Below, piece after piece: positions 1 to 20,857 of a stretch of 64,000 nt of DNA. Location of the stretch: contig CAVNZM010000004.1 of the NCBI GenBank assembly GCA_963693365.1, positions 5,828,001 through 5,892,000 of the forward strand, in the 5' to 3' direction. How positions within the stretch are numbered: position 1 is the first letter of the stretch; every line of letters starts with the position of its first letter. The notes under the pieces are model-generated. The model ran no database searches and was not told the origin of the DNA. It was given only the letters and a program-made list of their open reading frames with translations. A program made the position numbers and the translations under genes. The DNA comes from Amoebidium appalachense. Lineage: Eukaryota; Ichthyosporea.

Positions 1-294
1 GCCGCAGTGTCCGCACGCTCAGGCTGGTGGCGCTGGACGCCCACCCAGCGGCCATGGACGCGGGCACGGAGCAGCAGGGCAGTGGCAGCAACACGCAGCT
101 GACCCTGCCCTTCTTCACAGGCAACCCTACAGTCGAGCTGACAAAGGGTGCGTGCCTGTCCCTGTCTGGGCATACTTCTCCCCCCCCCCCCCCCTCCCCC
201 CCCTCCCCTACGTAAGGTGGTCAATCCGGCGTTCTCATCTGGTGGGTGGGTGTGCGACGTGCATACGAGTTTGTAAGTGTGTGTGTTTTGTGTG

Positions 295-355
<61 letters not shown>

Positions 356-356
356 C

Positions 357-423
<67 letters not shown>

Positions 424-3153
424 GTGAGTGTGTGTGCATTGTGAGTGAGTAATAGAGAGAGTGAGCGCATGTTCATGTCTGTGTGTGCACATTTTTATTG
501 TGAGTAAATGGGTGAGAGTGTGTGTGCTTGTGCATCTGTGCGTGCGTGCTAGTGTAGTGTGAGTGATTGAGAGTGTGTGTGTCCGTGCGCACGGGCGTCT
601 GTATATGTCCAGAAAGGGCCTGTGCATATACGACTGTTTTTGTGTGTGGCTGTGCACCCTGCCTGACGTGGGGCACACAGGGCTGCTGCACGTGTACAAG
701 GACGAGCACCAGGGCCTGGCCAGCACCAGCGGCAAGCAGCCGAGGCAGGTGTGTGGCTGCAGAGGGTGGGGCCCAGGCCCGTGCTGACGCTGGCACAGGG
801 GGCACTGCCGGCCCAGCGCAGCAGCCTGGTGGCCCTGCTGGGCGTGCCGGCGGCCTTCGAGGTGCCCGACCTGCTGGCCTTCCTGGCCCCCGTCCAGGCC
901 GGCATAGAGCACATACGCCTCATACGGTGGGTGTGTGTGTGGGGGGGGGGGGGGGGGGGGAGGGAGGGGGATTGTGAGGAGGACTGGCGATGGCTGAGGC
1001 TGGTTGAGGTGCAGGGACACGGAGCCCAGCCGCTATCTGGCACTGCTGGCCATGCGCAGCCAAGAACAGGCCGACCAGGTGTACCTGCACTTCAACGCAC
1101 AGCCATACAACCTGCTGGAGGTGGGTGGTTGGGCTTATGTGCAATGAATGGTGGAGAAGGGGGGGGGGGAGGGGGGGACGGGGGTAGATGAATGGAGCTT
1201 ATTGCAATGTAGTGAGGGGTGGTGGGAAGTTGCAAAGGAAAACAGAAATTGTCGAAACGGATAATGCACATTAGGTTCCAAGAGCGGGACATGGGGCGGG
1301 GGGGGAGGCAGGGAGGGCTAAGAAGAAAATGAAAATTGGAGAGGAAGATGCACACACACACACACATTCACATACACACGCGCACGCACACACACACACA
1401 GACACGCACGTACGCACACACACACACACACACACACGCACATGTATGTATAGAGAGAATAGGGGGAGGGGGGGGTAATAGAAAGAATTGGGGGAGGCGG
1501 GGAGGGATGGAGGAGAGGCCAGAGTGTTTACTGACGTTGGCAGCAGGCCGAGCTGTGCCATGTGATGTTTGTGGCCCGGGTCGAGGTCATGCACTCAAGG
1601 GACATGGACCTCAGGCTGCCCTTCGGCCTGACAGAGCTGCCGTCCTGTGCCGTGTGTCTGGGTATGCTGGCCTAGGGGGCGTCTGGGTATGCTGGCCCAG
1701 GGGGGTCTGGGCATGCTGGGCCAGGGGCGGGGGGAGTCTGGGTATGCGGGGCCAGGGGGGGCGGGGAGGGGGGCACTGGGGGTTGTTGTTGAATGTTGGG
1801 CGGGCAGAGCGGCTGGATGAGTCTGTGACGGGGGTGCTGACGACTGTGTGCAACCACACGTTCCACTGCCAGTGCCTCAAGAACTGGAGCTACACCAGGT
1901 GACCACCCCCCCTGGTCCTCACAAACCCCCTGGCACGTCAGGGCAGGGGCCATGGTTCCATGGTGCTGACAGGCATGGCTGGCAGCTGTCCGGTGTGCCG
2001 GCATGCGCAGAGGGGGGAGGCCAGCAACGAGTGTGTGGCCTGTGGGGCTCGGGAGGGGCTGTGGATCTGCCTGGTGTGCGGCAGCATTGGCTGTGGCCGC
2101 TACCTGGACCGCCACTCGTACCAGCACTTTGTCGAGACGCAGCACATGTACGCCATGGAGCTGGAGACACGCAGGGTCTGGGACTATGTGGGCGACAAGT
2201 GCGTGCCCGTGCTGGTGCTGGGGGTTGTGCGTGTGGGGCCAAGGGCTGGTGCTGACTGGGGGGTGCAGCTATGTGCACCGGCTGATCCAGAGCACTAGTG
2301 ACGGCAAGCCTATCGAGGTGCCATCGGCTGCAGGAGACACAGAGGTGTGTGCTGCTTGGGGGGGAGGGGGGGGGGGGGGGGGGGGGGGCTGTTTCTCATA
2401 GTGTCATGGGGTTTAGGAAAAAGTGGATGCGCTGACGCTGGAATACACGTACCTGCTGACGTCACAGCTGGAATCCCAGCGCAGATACTACACCCAGCAG
2501 ATGGCCCAGCGTGATGCCGAGCACAAGTACTCCCCCTCATGCCACCACACAGACACACCACCATACACAGATATGCCTCCCCTTTCAACAGACACACACG
2601 TACAACAGCATCACAGACACACAGGTACTGCGGCCACGACCAGCATGATCACAACCACACACACACAGACACACTCACTCACTCACTCACTCACACACAC
2701 ACGCACGCACACACACACAAACACACACACACTCACCCACCCACCCACCCACACACTCACACTCACCCACACACATTCACACACACACATATGCATACTC
2801 AACACTGCCACCAGCAAACACACACGTACCATTGATTACCTTCACCATTCATACACGCACACCACTTCTACACCTCACCACCAACACCGTACTTACCATA
2901 CCACACCCAACTGCTTACACACACACATGACCACCGTTGCCAAACACACACCACCACCACCCCACCGCACACACACACGCCCGGACACAGCCAGCACTCT
3001 CACGCCACAGCAACCATCACACCACACACAAACACACAAACACACAAACATACAGCCACCAATACACGGGCACAAGCACACGCTTACGATTACACACCCA
3101 CCACCACGACCACACACACACACACCGAAAACTGCTATTGTATGGACCTACGT

Positions 3154-3195
<42 letters not shown>

Positions 3196-4901
3196 ACCCA
3201 ACCCCCACCGCCACCAAGATCACCACCACCCCCATGGCGAGTGTGCTCGCATAAACACACGGACACATACACTAACACACAAGCATGCTCACATGCGTAC
3301 ACACATGCACACACATACTGCCACCATCACCACAGACCACCACACATGCACACATACACACAGGCCCATACCACCGCCATCACATACCATGGCCACAACT
3401 CACAAACACAACCCCTCCCCCCACCCCACCCACCCACCCACCCATACACCCCCCAGCCACCCATCCATACCCCCCCCCCCACCCCCCCCTCCCCCCACTC
3501 GCCCGCCCATCCAGCCACCCACCCACCTCCCCCCCCCCCCCCCCCCCACCCCCCACCCCACGCACGCAGGGCCACAGTGGAGGAGCTTGAGCGTCAGCTG
3601 CAGGCGCTGGGGCACGAGAATGAGCGGCTGGGGCAGCTGGTGCGCAGCAGCCAGAGCAGGGCCGACCGGCTGGCCCAGGAGCTGCACACGGAGAGGCAGC
3701 TGGGCCTGGGCCTGGCCACAAACCACCAAAACATGCAAGCACAGCTGCAGGCAAAGGACTCACAGCTGGCTGACCTGCAGGTACAAAGGGGGGGTGGGGG
3801 GGGATGGGGAGGTTGGTGCTGACGGGCATGTGTGCAGGAGCAAGTGCGGGACCTGATGTTTGCGCTGGACATGCAGCAGAAGATCGAACAGGCTGGCCCA
3901 TCGGCCCAGCAGGAGCTACGGGTAGGTCCTTTTGGGGGGGGGGGGGGGGGGGGGGGGGGCAGATGCTGGTGTGGGCGTGTAGTTGTGTGGGTGTGTGCAT
4001 GTATGTGCGTGGCCGTACAAGGGAACTCTATGTGTGTGTGAGCACTACGTGTGTTTCTGTGCATATCTTTGAAGAAGTGCATGCAAGCAAGTGCACATGG
4101 ACATAGGCCTGTTGGCACGTATTCATCTTTTTTTTGTGCTTGTGGGTGTGTGTGGGTGCATGTCGCGCGCACGCGGGCATGTGTGTCTGTGAAGTTTGGG
4201 TGCGAGTGTGTGCAGATGTTGTGTGTCCACTGTGCTCTTTGGATATAATGGGGGTAAATAATTATGTGCAAATTGCCTGTGTGCAGATGTTGTGTGTCCA
4301 CTGTGCTCTGTGGATATAACGGGGGTAAATAATTATCTGCAAATTGCCTGTGTGCAGATGTTGTGTCCACTGTGCTCTGTGGATATAACGGGGGTAAATA
4401 ATTATCTGCAAATTGCCTGTGTGCAGATGTTGTGTGTCCACTGTGCTCTTTGGATATAATGGGGGTAAATAATTATCTGCAAATTGCCTGTATGCAGATG
4501 TTGTGTGTCCACTGTGCTCTGTGGATATAACGGGGGTAAATAATTATCTGCAAATTGCCTGTGTGCAGATGTTGTGTGTCCACTGTGCTCTTTGGATATA
4601 ATGGTGGTAAATAATTATGTGCAAATTGCCTGTGTGCAGATGTTGTGTGTCCACTGTGCTCTTTGGATATAATGGGGGTAAATAATTATCTGCAAATTGC
4701 CTGTGTGCAGATGTTGTGTGTCCACTGTGCTCTTTGGATATATGGGGGTAAATAATTATGTGCAAATTGCCTGTGTGCAGATGTTGTGTGTCCACTGTGC
4801 TCTTTGGATATAATGGGGGGGAATAATTATGTGCAAATTGCCTGTGTGCAGCGACACATGCATGTGAGTGTGCATATCGTTGTATGATAGAGTACGTGCA
4901 G

Positions 4902-4952
<51 letters not shown>

Positions 4953-5064
4953 CGTGCGTGCGTGCGTGCGTGCTGTGGAGAACCACTGACAAGGTTGGGT
5001 GCAGGAGGGCCAGTTGGTTGTACAGCCAGGAGCCGAACGAAAACCAAGGAGGAAAAAGAAGTAG
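1..5064 (+). CDS. BRAP: BRCA1-associated protein (BRAP2/IMP), RING-type E3 ubiquitin ligase, 5' partial
   Basis: Ras-responsive E3 ligase that restrains KSR/MAPK scaffolding and binds nuclear localisation signals in the cytoplasm (family knowledge). Twelve exons read in one frame: <1-147, 681-748, 799-926, 1015-1120, 1547-1661 (or from 1544), 1808-1898, 1986-2198, 2269-2344, 2417-2526, 3570-3780, 3838-3921, 5005-5064, about 468 aa. Domain order: the FFTGNPTVEL motif that opens the BRAP2 RRM-like domain (exons 1-5); a RING-H2 finger running from CAVCLG through CNHTFHCQC to CPVC (exons 5-7); a UBP-type zinc finger with CVACG, LWICLVCGSIGCGRY and ETQHMYAMEL (exon 7); then a long coiled coil from EKVDALTLEYTYLLTSQL to ALDMQQKIEQ; and a basic tail ending RKPRRKKK before TAG. 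The true start lies left of the window. Convergent with PDCL3. Confidence 0.95.
4209..4853. repeat. 71-bp minisatellite, about 9 copies, in the last BRAP intron
   Basis: Units start near 4211, 4282, 4353, 4422, 4493, 4564, 4635, 4706 and 4776, a period of 71 bp with one 2-bp and one 1-bp deletion. Each unit carries TGCAGATGTTG, CCACTGTGCTC, GGATATAA and GGGGTAAATAATTAT. It lies inside the 3922-5004 intron, between the coiled-coil exon and the last exon. No coding capacity is supported. Confidence 0.95.
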
Positions 5065-5301
5065 CATGTTAGCCCACACAGTGGGATTTGAATATAATAT
5101 GAATAAGGTTTGCCACACAGTAATAATACGAGTATAACATGAATAAGGTGCATTTTGGCCCACACAGTGGAATCTGTATGAGTATGGCACTGGCCACAAA
5201 CGAAGGAAATCAGTAGCCTATTGGCGCCACACCGTGGCATATCACCATGCAGCATGGTGGGCCCACACCATGCCGCTAGTACTTTATGTATACTATTTGC
5301 A
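5065..5301. other. BRAP-PDCL3 convergent spacer with degenerate repeats
   Basis: This 237-bp tail-to-tail spacer lies between the BRAP TAG and the PDCL3 TAA. It contains imperfect copies of GCCCACACAGTGG followed by ATATAAnATGAATAAGG (about 5073-5200). AATAAG and ATAATA strings are the only polyadenylation-like signals I see. The two 3' UTRs must meet or overlap here. Confidence 0.5.
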
Positions 5302-9036
<3,735 letters not shown>

Positions 9037-9596
9037 GGTGGCTGGCGCTGGCTGGCTTAGTGCTGTGTGCTTGGCCCACAGCGTACAAACAACAGACGTG
9101 AACGAACCGAGTCGCAGCTAACTGCAGACAGAGGTTATGATGCAAAACAATTTTGGCGCCATTCATCTGGTCTGAACAGGTGACGTCACATAGTCTGTTT
9201 GTCAACACTCTGACTGGTGACTTGGGCATAAGAACTCCAAGGCGGGCGAAGCGTTCTGTAGGCTAAAGAGTGGTGGGCAGACAACCAATCGGAAAGCAAG
9301 CTATTTTTAGAACACCCACTGAATATCCGCCAAATATAGCTATTTTGGGTGGCTCAGTCCCGCCGATCCTGCAGCAAACCCAATATAAGCCCAAAAAGGG
9401 TGACTGAGAGAACCTAACATCTCTCAGAGTTTGGTGCTGGCAGCATAGTACGACGACATAGGGTAGGCCTGCAGCTGGCGCGCAGCAACCCCTCAGATTT
9501 AGAGCACGTGACGTGACGCTGCTGAGAGAGCGGAGGCACTGTTTGTGACGGGCGCACGAGCACGTCTGCTCTGCGCCCAGCGCAGGGCCAGGAAGA
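9037..9596. promoter_or_regulatory. Divergent promoter of PDCL3 (-) and PHKG (+)
   Basis: This 560-bp spacer separates the two start codons. It contains a perfect CRE-like palindrome TGACGTCA (about 9181-9188), an E2F-like TTTTGGCGCC (about 9151-9160), a CCAAT box in AACCAATCGG (about 9283), and CACGTGACGTGACG (about 9505-9518) near the PHKG side. No TATA box is convincing. The functional reading is inference from motifs and gene arrangement. Confidence 0.6.
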
Positions 9597-11120
9597 ATGG
9601 GGGACGAACTGGAGAAGGAGGCGCCTATGCCCCCAAGGGAGGAGGCGGAGGAGTTCTATAGCCGCTACGAGCTAGGCGAGATTATTGGCCAGTAGGTGTT
9701 GTCAATGGTGTTTGTGAGACTGTGTGTGCGTGTGCGCGATTGTGTGGGTGTGGGTGTGTGGGGGTGGGGGTGTGGATTGCATTATGGTTACGAGGATGAG
9801 AACTAGCCATGTGGGTATGGGTGGGTGGACGGGGGTGTGGGAGGTTGTGTGTGTGGTTGTGTGTGTGGGGGAAGGTACAGGCACCAAGGCCACACTTCCG
9901 CGGTACGCGCGCGCGCATGTGTGTGTGCATGTGTCCGTGTGTGCGTACGCGTGGATGTGCGTGTGCGCGCACGCGCTGTGTGTGTGTGTGTGAAAGGGGG
10001 GGGAGAGGTGTCTGTGGGCATGTGGGTTTGTGGTTGTGTGTCTCTCTCCCTGTGTGTGTGTGCTCGTGCACATACGGTATGCGAACGTGTGGGTGTGGGT
10101 GTGGGTGTGTACCTTGGTGCTTCTGAAGAGGGAGACATGAAGCAGAGGTCGTTGGCTTTGAGGGGTGATGCTGATGGGCTGGTGCAGGGGTACGGCTGTA
10201 GTACGGCACTGCACACACATAGAGACGGGGCAGGAGTATGCGGTCAAGATTATCGACAAGACAGAAGATCCCGAGTCCACCAAACACGTCATAGCCGAGA
10301 TAGACTTTCTCAAGAAGCTGGACTATCACCCCCACATAAGTACGCCTCTGTCCCGATACCAGCAAACGCTGAAGACCCTTCTCCCTTTTCACCTACACAT
10401 ACGTTCTATGCCCCACGAGCGTGCTTCTGCTCCTTCAAGCACATGCTCAGTACTCGCACGAACACAACAATATGCCCCCGTCCCCACACACACACCTCCC
10501 CCCTCCGTCCCCCCCCTTGCCGCACACACAAGAGGCAAGGGCCTTGTATTGACTGTGCGTGTTGCAGTTCGGCTCAACGACAGCTTCCAGACTGAGAGCC
10601 ATTTTTTTCTTGTGTTTGAGCTGGCCCGCTGTGGTGAGCTGTTTGAGCTGCTGACTGAGAAGGTCTTTCTGCCCGAGGATGTGGCAAGGTTCGTGTAGGG
10701 GGGGGGGGGGGGGGGGGGGAGGGGGCAGGGCGGGGGGCGGAGGGGGGGGGGGGGGAGGGGGGGGGGCGGGGCGGGGGGCGGGGGGGGGAGAGGGAGGGGG
10801 AGGCGGGAGGGCGCTAACAGGGGCCCGTGCAGGAACTATATGAGGCAAATTTTTGCTGGAGTACAACATATACACGCACACAAGATTGTGCATAGAGACC
10901 TGAAGGTGCGTGTTGGTCCTGCTGTGGTGGGCCTTGGTGTACGAGGAGCATTCATTCAAAAATCATTTAGACGTGCTCCGTGGATGCTATGGTTTGGCAG
11001 TGGTAGGAAGTTGGTCGACTGCTTGTGTCCGGGCATGGAGGGGATAAGGGAGGTGAATGTGTGTGGAATATTGGGTGTGAGCACATAAACAGCCACACAC
11101 ACTCACACACGCGCGCGCGC

Positions 11121-11153
<33 letters not shown>

Positions 11154-12825
11154 TACACACGGCACTTGTCTCCTAAGACAGCCAGGGCGGTAGCCCAGTC
11201 TGATTGCCAGCATGCCTGCTGGGCCCTACTGTTGGTGGGCACGGCAGGCTGCATGTGGGTGCTGTGTGGGTGCTGGCTGCGCCCGCCAATGTGGCACTCA
11301 TGTGGGCTGGGCCTGCAGCTGGAAAATATTCTGATGATGGAGGAGGACACCCTCAAGATTTCAGACTTTGGTTTTGCCGCCTACGTACCTGAAAATGAGA
11401 ATCTATACGGTTGGTGCCCTCCGCCCCCAGCGTCCTCCCCCCCCCCCCCCCCCCCCTCCGGCCCGGCCTCTGTTTGCCTAACATGCCAAAGTGACAGCCT
11501 CAGATAAAACTGTGCTGGTGTGTGTTTGTTGGTGGGCCACACTATGAGCATAGACCCTGCATGCATGATGGTGTATAGAGGTAGCCACCACCAGCACTAG
11601 GGGCTGGTGCCACCCTTTTCCTGGCTTCTTGCTGCACGTGCCTGTCTGGCCTGTGTGTGTGTGTGCCTGGCCTGATGTTGTGCCTGCAGAGCTCTGCGGC
11701 ACCCCGGGCTACCTTGCGCCCGAGATGATCCGGTCGGCCATGCACAGGGGTGACGACACAGGCACTAAGGGCTACCGCTACCGCGTGGACATGTGCGTGT
11801 GCACAGCCCCTGTCTGTGTCTGCCCTGTGTGCACAGCCCCTGTCTGTGTCTGCCCTGTGTGCACAGCCCCTGTCTGTATCTCTCCTGTGTGCACAGCCCC
11901 TCCCTGTGTGCACAGCCCGTGTCTGTCTCTGCGATGTGTGTGCCCTATGTGCACAATTCGTGCCTGTGTGTGCGCTGTGTGCACAGCCCGTGGCTGTGTT
12001 TGCCCTGTGTGCACATGGTGGGGCGAGCCATGCAGTGCATACATGTGCTGACTTTGGTTGGGGTTTGCAGGTGGGCCTGCGGAGTGATCCTCTACACAAT
12101 GTGAGTGCCCCGCGTCTTGCTGTGGCAGGGGGAGAGGGGAAGAAGAGCTGGGTTTGTGGGGGGGGCTGGCCTATGTATATGTGTGGCCAGGTTGGTGACA
12201 GTAGCAGTGAATGCACATTCAGTCGTCGTCCGATGGCGTAGTTTCTTGAGCTGTTGCTTTTTCGTTCTTTTTTTTGTTTGTTTTTTTTGGGGGGGGAGAG
12301 AGGGGGAGGGGGGAGGGTGGGGGGATGTGGCCCACGTGTGCATGTTTGTAGCACGATGTGCTGCATGGTGCCTTGTAGGGCAGGTGGCTGCAGGGTGGGG
12401 ACTGACGTGGGTGCTGCTGCAGCCTGGTGGGGTTCCCGCCGTTCTGGAACAGCAACCGCATGGTGCTGATGCGCCTGATCATGCGCGGAAAGTTCGAGTT
12501 CCTGAGCCCATACTGGGACTCGGTACGTGTGTGGCCGTGTGTGTGTGTGTGTGCTTATGTGGGTATGGCATCTGCTTGCACGTGCGCTTGTTTGCGCATG
12601 GATTTGTGTGTATGTTTTTGTGTGTGTCCACATTCATGCTGCGCAATATGATACAGGGCTCAACATGGTAAGCCGTGTTTTCTTATATTATCATGGATGG
12701 GATGACTTAACGTGCCGGCTGGATAGCAGCAGCACATTCTGTCTCGGTGTGGTGGTGTGGAATATGCCCGTGATGGGCACGATTGGGTGTTGAATACAGA
12801 CATATGCACACTCTGTCCAATTGGA

Positions 12826-12922
<97 letters not shown>

Positions 12923-15632
12923 TGTGCCTTTGCCTGTGTGCATCCGTGTGTGTGTGTGTGTGTGCGCGCGCGCGCAGGCGCGCCTGTACCTGTGTGCATC
13001 CCATGTGTGTGTGTGTGTGTGTGTGCGTGTGTGTGTGCGTGTGTATGTGTGTGCGTGTGTGTGCACGCGCGCGCGCGCCTGCGCGTGCCTGCGCGTGCCT
13101 GCATGCATGCATGCATGTGTGTGTGTGTGTGTGTGTGTGGATAGACATCTATGTGTGCGTGATTGTGTGCATGTGTGCATGTGTGTGGTGTGTGTTTGTG
13201 TGGGTGTGCTTTGTGACTACGTGCATGTGTATGCGTGTGTGTGTGTGTGTGTGTGTGTTTGTGTGTGTGCATACATGTGTTTTTATGTGTGGGTGTGTGC
13301 ATGCATGTGTGGGTGAGTGTGAGTGCATCTGTGCCGTGGGCACTGGTGCCTTTCCCCCTCTGCACATGCTGTGTGCCCTGTGTAATACCGCTAACTGTGT
13401 GTCCTGTGTAATACCGCTAACTGTGTGCCCTGTGTAACACCGCTAACTGTGTGCACTGTGTAATACCGCTAACTGTGTGCCCTGTGTAATACTCCTAACT
13501 GTGTGCTCTGTGTAATACCGATAACTGTGTGCACTGTGTGGTGCCGCTAACTGTATGCACTGTGTGATGCCACTAAATGTGTGCCCTGTGTAACACCGCT
13601 AATTGTGTGCACTGTGTAATACCGCTAACTGTGTGCCCTGTGTAATACCGCTAACTGTGTGCACTGTGTAATACCGCTAACTGTGTGCACTGTGTAATAC
13701 CGCTAACTGTGTGCCCTGTGTAATACCGCTAACTGTGTGCCCTGTGTAACACCGCTAACTGTGTGCCCTGTGTAATACCGCTAACTGTGTGCCCTGTGTA
13801 ACACCGCTAACTGTGTGCACTGTGTAACACCGCTAACTGTGTGCCCTGTGTGATGCTACTGCCTCCAGGTGAGTGATGAGGCCAAGGACCTAGTGGCCCG
13901 GCTGCTATCAGTCAACCCTGCACAGCGGCTGACAGCCAGTGAGGCCCTCATGCACCCGTGGATGCAGCCCGTGGCCATGCAGATAGCCCCCCCGGGTGCT
14001 GCCCTGTTCCGCACCATGGTCTACGTCGTGCTGGCTGCAAACAGGTAGCCTGCCCCCTGCATGCCCTAACCCTGCCCTGTGCCTGCCCGCTGCATGCCCT
14101 AACCCTGCCCTGTGCCTGCCCCCTGCATGCCTTAACCCTGGCCCATGCATACCCTGTGCCTGCCCCTGCATGCTCTGCGCCTGCCCCGCTGCATGCTCTG
14201 TGCCTGCCCCGCTGCATGCTATGTGCCTGCCTGCATGCTATGTGCCTGTCCCGCTGCATGCCCTGTGCCTGCCCCCTGCATGCCCTGTGCCTGCCCCATG
14301 CATGCCCTGACCCTGCATGCACTGACCCTGCCCCTTCTAGGTTTCTGCGGCTGCTAGCAGCGTCTCGTGGCCGGCCCACACCCATGGCGCTAGACACTGC
14401 CGTTGTTGTGGCCCCAGCAGCAGCGGCAGCTGCCGCAGCTGCCGCAGCAGCAGCAGCAGCAGCAGTGGCCATGGCCGTGGATGCCCCCCAGGTGCCCCAG
14501 GCCATGCCCCGCCAGCCCACCCAGCCCCCATCAGCCCTGGCCCCCCAGCCCCAGCAGCAGGTACCACCTCAGTGCAGATGTGCGCACTTGCTGGTTGCCT
14601 GGGTGTGGGCAGTGTGGGTGCACGCTGCACTGCATATGACCACCTTTATGCTGCACCCACGGGCCACGGCTTGGCTGTGCCTTGGTGGGCTGCACTGCAT
14701 GCTATGCATGGTCGGCCGGCATGGGTGTGAAGGCACCAAGCCGCTTAACTATTAGCGGTTGGCTGGGGAACTGGGGGTGCAGGCTAAGACTGGTGGGTGC
14801 AGGAGTATGCGGGGCCAAGCAGCGTCACAGACAGCATGTATGCAGACTCCAGGGTGCGCAAGGCCATCGACGAGTGTGCCTTCCGGTGCGTATGCACACA
14901 GCAAATGCATGTGGTGGGGGGGGGGGGGGGGTCTATGCACACCACATATGCAAAGTGTTGGTGGGGGGTTTCTATGCACACCGAATATGCAGAGTGTTGG
15001 TGGGGGCTTTCTATGCACACCGAATATGCAGAGTGTTGGTGGGGGCTTTCTATGCACACCGAATATGCAGAGTGTTGGTGGGGAGTGGGGAGGGTATATG
15101 CGTACAGCATATGCATAATGGGGTCCAGTGGGGGGGGGGGGGGGTCTATACACACAGCATGTGCACGATGATTGTGGGGTTCTGTTCACAGAGCATATGC
15201 ATAGTGTGTGAGCCTGGGGGTGCCCTATTCACCACGGCATATGCATAGTGCGTGTCTGTGGGGGCTCTATTCACACATCATACACATAGCATGTCGCGAC
15301 CTCAAGTAACTTAGTTTGTCATGGAGTAAGTACGATAGATCTGGACACCCAAACACGATAATTCACAGGGTGGCAAGTATGTGGTTTGACATGTACTCGC
15401 ATTTACACTAATCGTTCTACGGGCAACACCTCCGGAGGTTCTGTATGGTTTTTAAGTAAATTGAGCGACGTCCACGGTATTTAGTTGTCTTTTTCCCGAC
15501 ACAACTTTCAATACCCATTGGGTAAATGGCAGCATGGCAGTGTTAAGTAACAAAGAATATACGATGAATGTGTTTTACGTGTTGCCAAAGACGTCTCTAG
15601 GTCACGGTGTAGGAGGTGGGCAGTGATACCCC

Positions 15633-15687
<55 letters not shown>

Positions 15688-15876
15688 GGGGGGGAGGGGG
15701 GGGGGGGGGGGGGGATCGAAAATGCACATGGCAGTGGCACGGGTGTGGTGGTGTTTGTCCCAGGCTGACAGGCACCTGGGGGGGGTTTATTCAGCATCTA
15801 CGGGCACTGGGTCAAGAAGAGCAACGCGCAGAACCGTGCGGCGCTGTTTGAGAACTACCTGATCCGCCACATCTGA
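9597..15876 (+). CDS. PHKG: Phosphorylase b kinase gamma catalytic subunit
   Basis: Ser/Thr kinase that phosphorylates and activates glycogen phosphorylase, normally held by alpha, beta and calmodulin subunits (family knowledge). Twelve exons: 9597-9691, 10188-10339, 10568-10688, 10833-10905, 11319-11409, 11690-11792, 12071-12100, 12423-12522, 13869-14044, 14341-14560, 14803-14885, 15795-15876; 441 aa. Seen: glycine loop GQGTAVV (32-38), ATP-binding Lys52 in YAVKI, HRDLKLEN (143-150), DFG (163-165), and [12 protein letters not shown], where a Glu replaces the usual activation-loop phosphosite, as in known gamma subunits, implying constitutive activity. The C-terminal calmodulin-binding region is recognisable ([42 protein letters not shown]). 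A run of about 16 alanines followed by a Pro/Gln-rich stretch sits in exon 10 and is extra relative to human. The stop is 9 bp from the HIBCH stop. Confidence 0.96.
11793..12012. repeat. About 32-bp tandem repeat starting at the donor of PHKG exon 6
   Basis: Units of the form GTGCACAGCCCCTGTCTGTG / TCTGCCCTGT repeat roughly six to seven times with increasing divergence. The first unit begins at the 5' splice site that follows exon 6 (GACAT|GTGCGT at 11792/11793). The array is intronic. Confidence 0.85.
13372..13856. repeat. 26-bp minisatellite, about 18 copies, in PHKG intron 8
   Basis: Consensus halves are TGTGTAATACCGCTAAC and TGTGTGCCC (or CACTG). The array ends about a dozen bases before the acceptor of exon 9 (13867-13868). 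Copies differ by one or two bases; later copies alternate the ATACC/CACC and CCC/CAC variants, suggesting higher-order units. Confidence 0.93.
14045..14340. repeat. GC-rich tandem repeat filling PHKG intron 9
   Basis: The intron is made of variants of TGCCCCCTGCATGCCCTAAC and CCCTGTGCC, beginning immediately after the donor at 14045 and running to the acceptor TTCTAG at 14340. The unit is shorter and more divergent (about 18-24 bp) towards the 3' side. Confidence 0.8.
14890..15290. repeat. 39-bp tandem repeats starting at the donor of PHKG exon 11
   Basis: Repeats of TATGCACACCGAATATGCAG plus AGTGTTGGTGGGGGCTTTC, four good copies (about 14930-15090) followed by decayed ones. The first related copy (TATGCACACAGCAAATGCA) begins directly after the 5' splice site at 14885/14886. 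Confidence 0.85.
15637..15714. repeat. Poly-G tract of about 78 bp in the last PHKG intron
   Basis: A nearly pure G run with only a few A interruptions near its end, lying about 80 bp upstream of the last PHKG acceptor. The exact length is likely to be unreliable in the assembly. Confidence 0.9.
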
Positions 15877-15885
15877 TTGGCCCAT

Positions 15886-20857
<4,972 letters not shown>

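Noticed and set aside
221-452. Long ORFs encoding poly-Thr-His or poly-Cys-Val
   Set aside because: They are translations of (CA)n or (GT)n microsatellites, open in several frames on both strands, here and at many other places (8043-8724, 19370-20399, 38043-38349).
13372-13856. Regular direct repeats suggesting a CRISPR array
   Set aside because: The 26-bp units abut without unique spacers, lie in a spliced eukaryotic gene and there are no cas genes.
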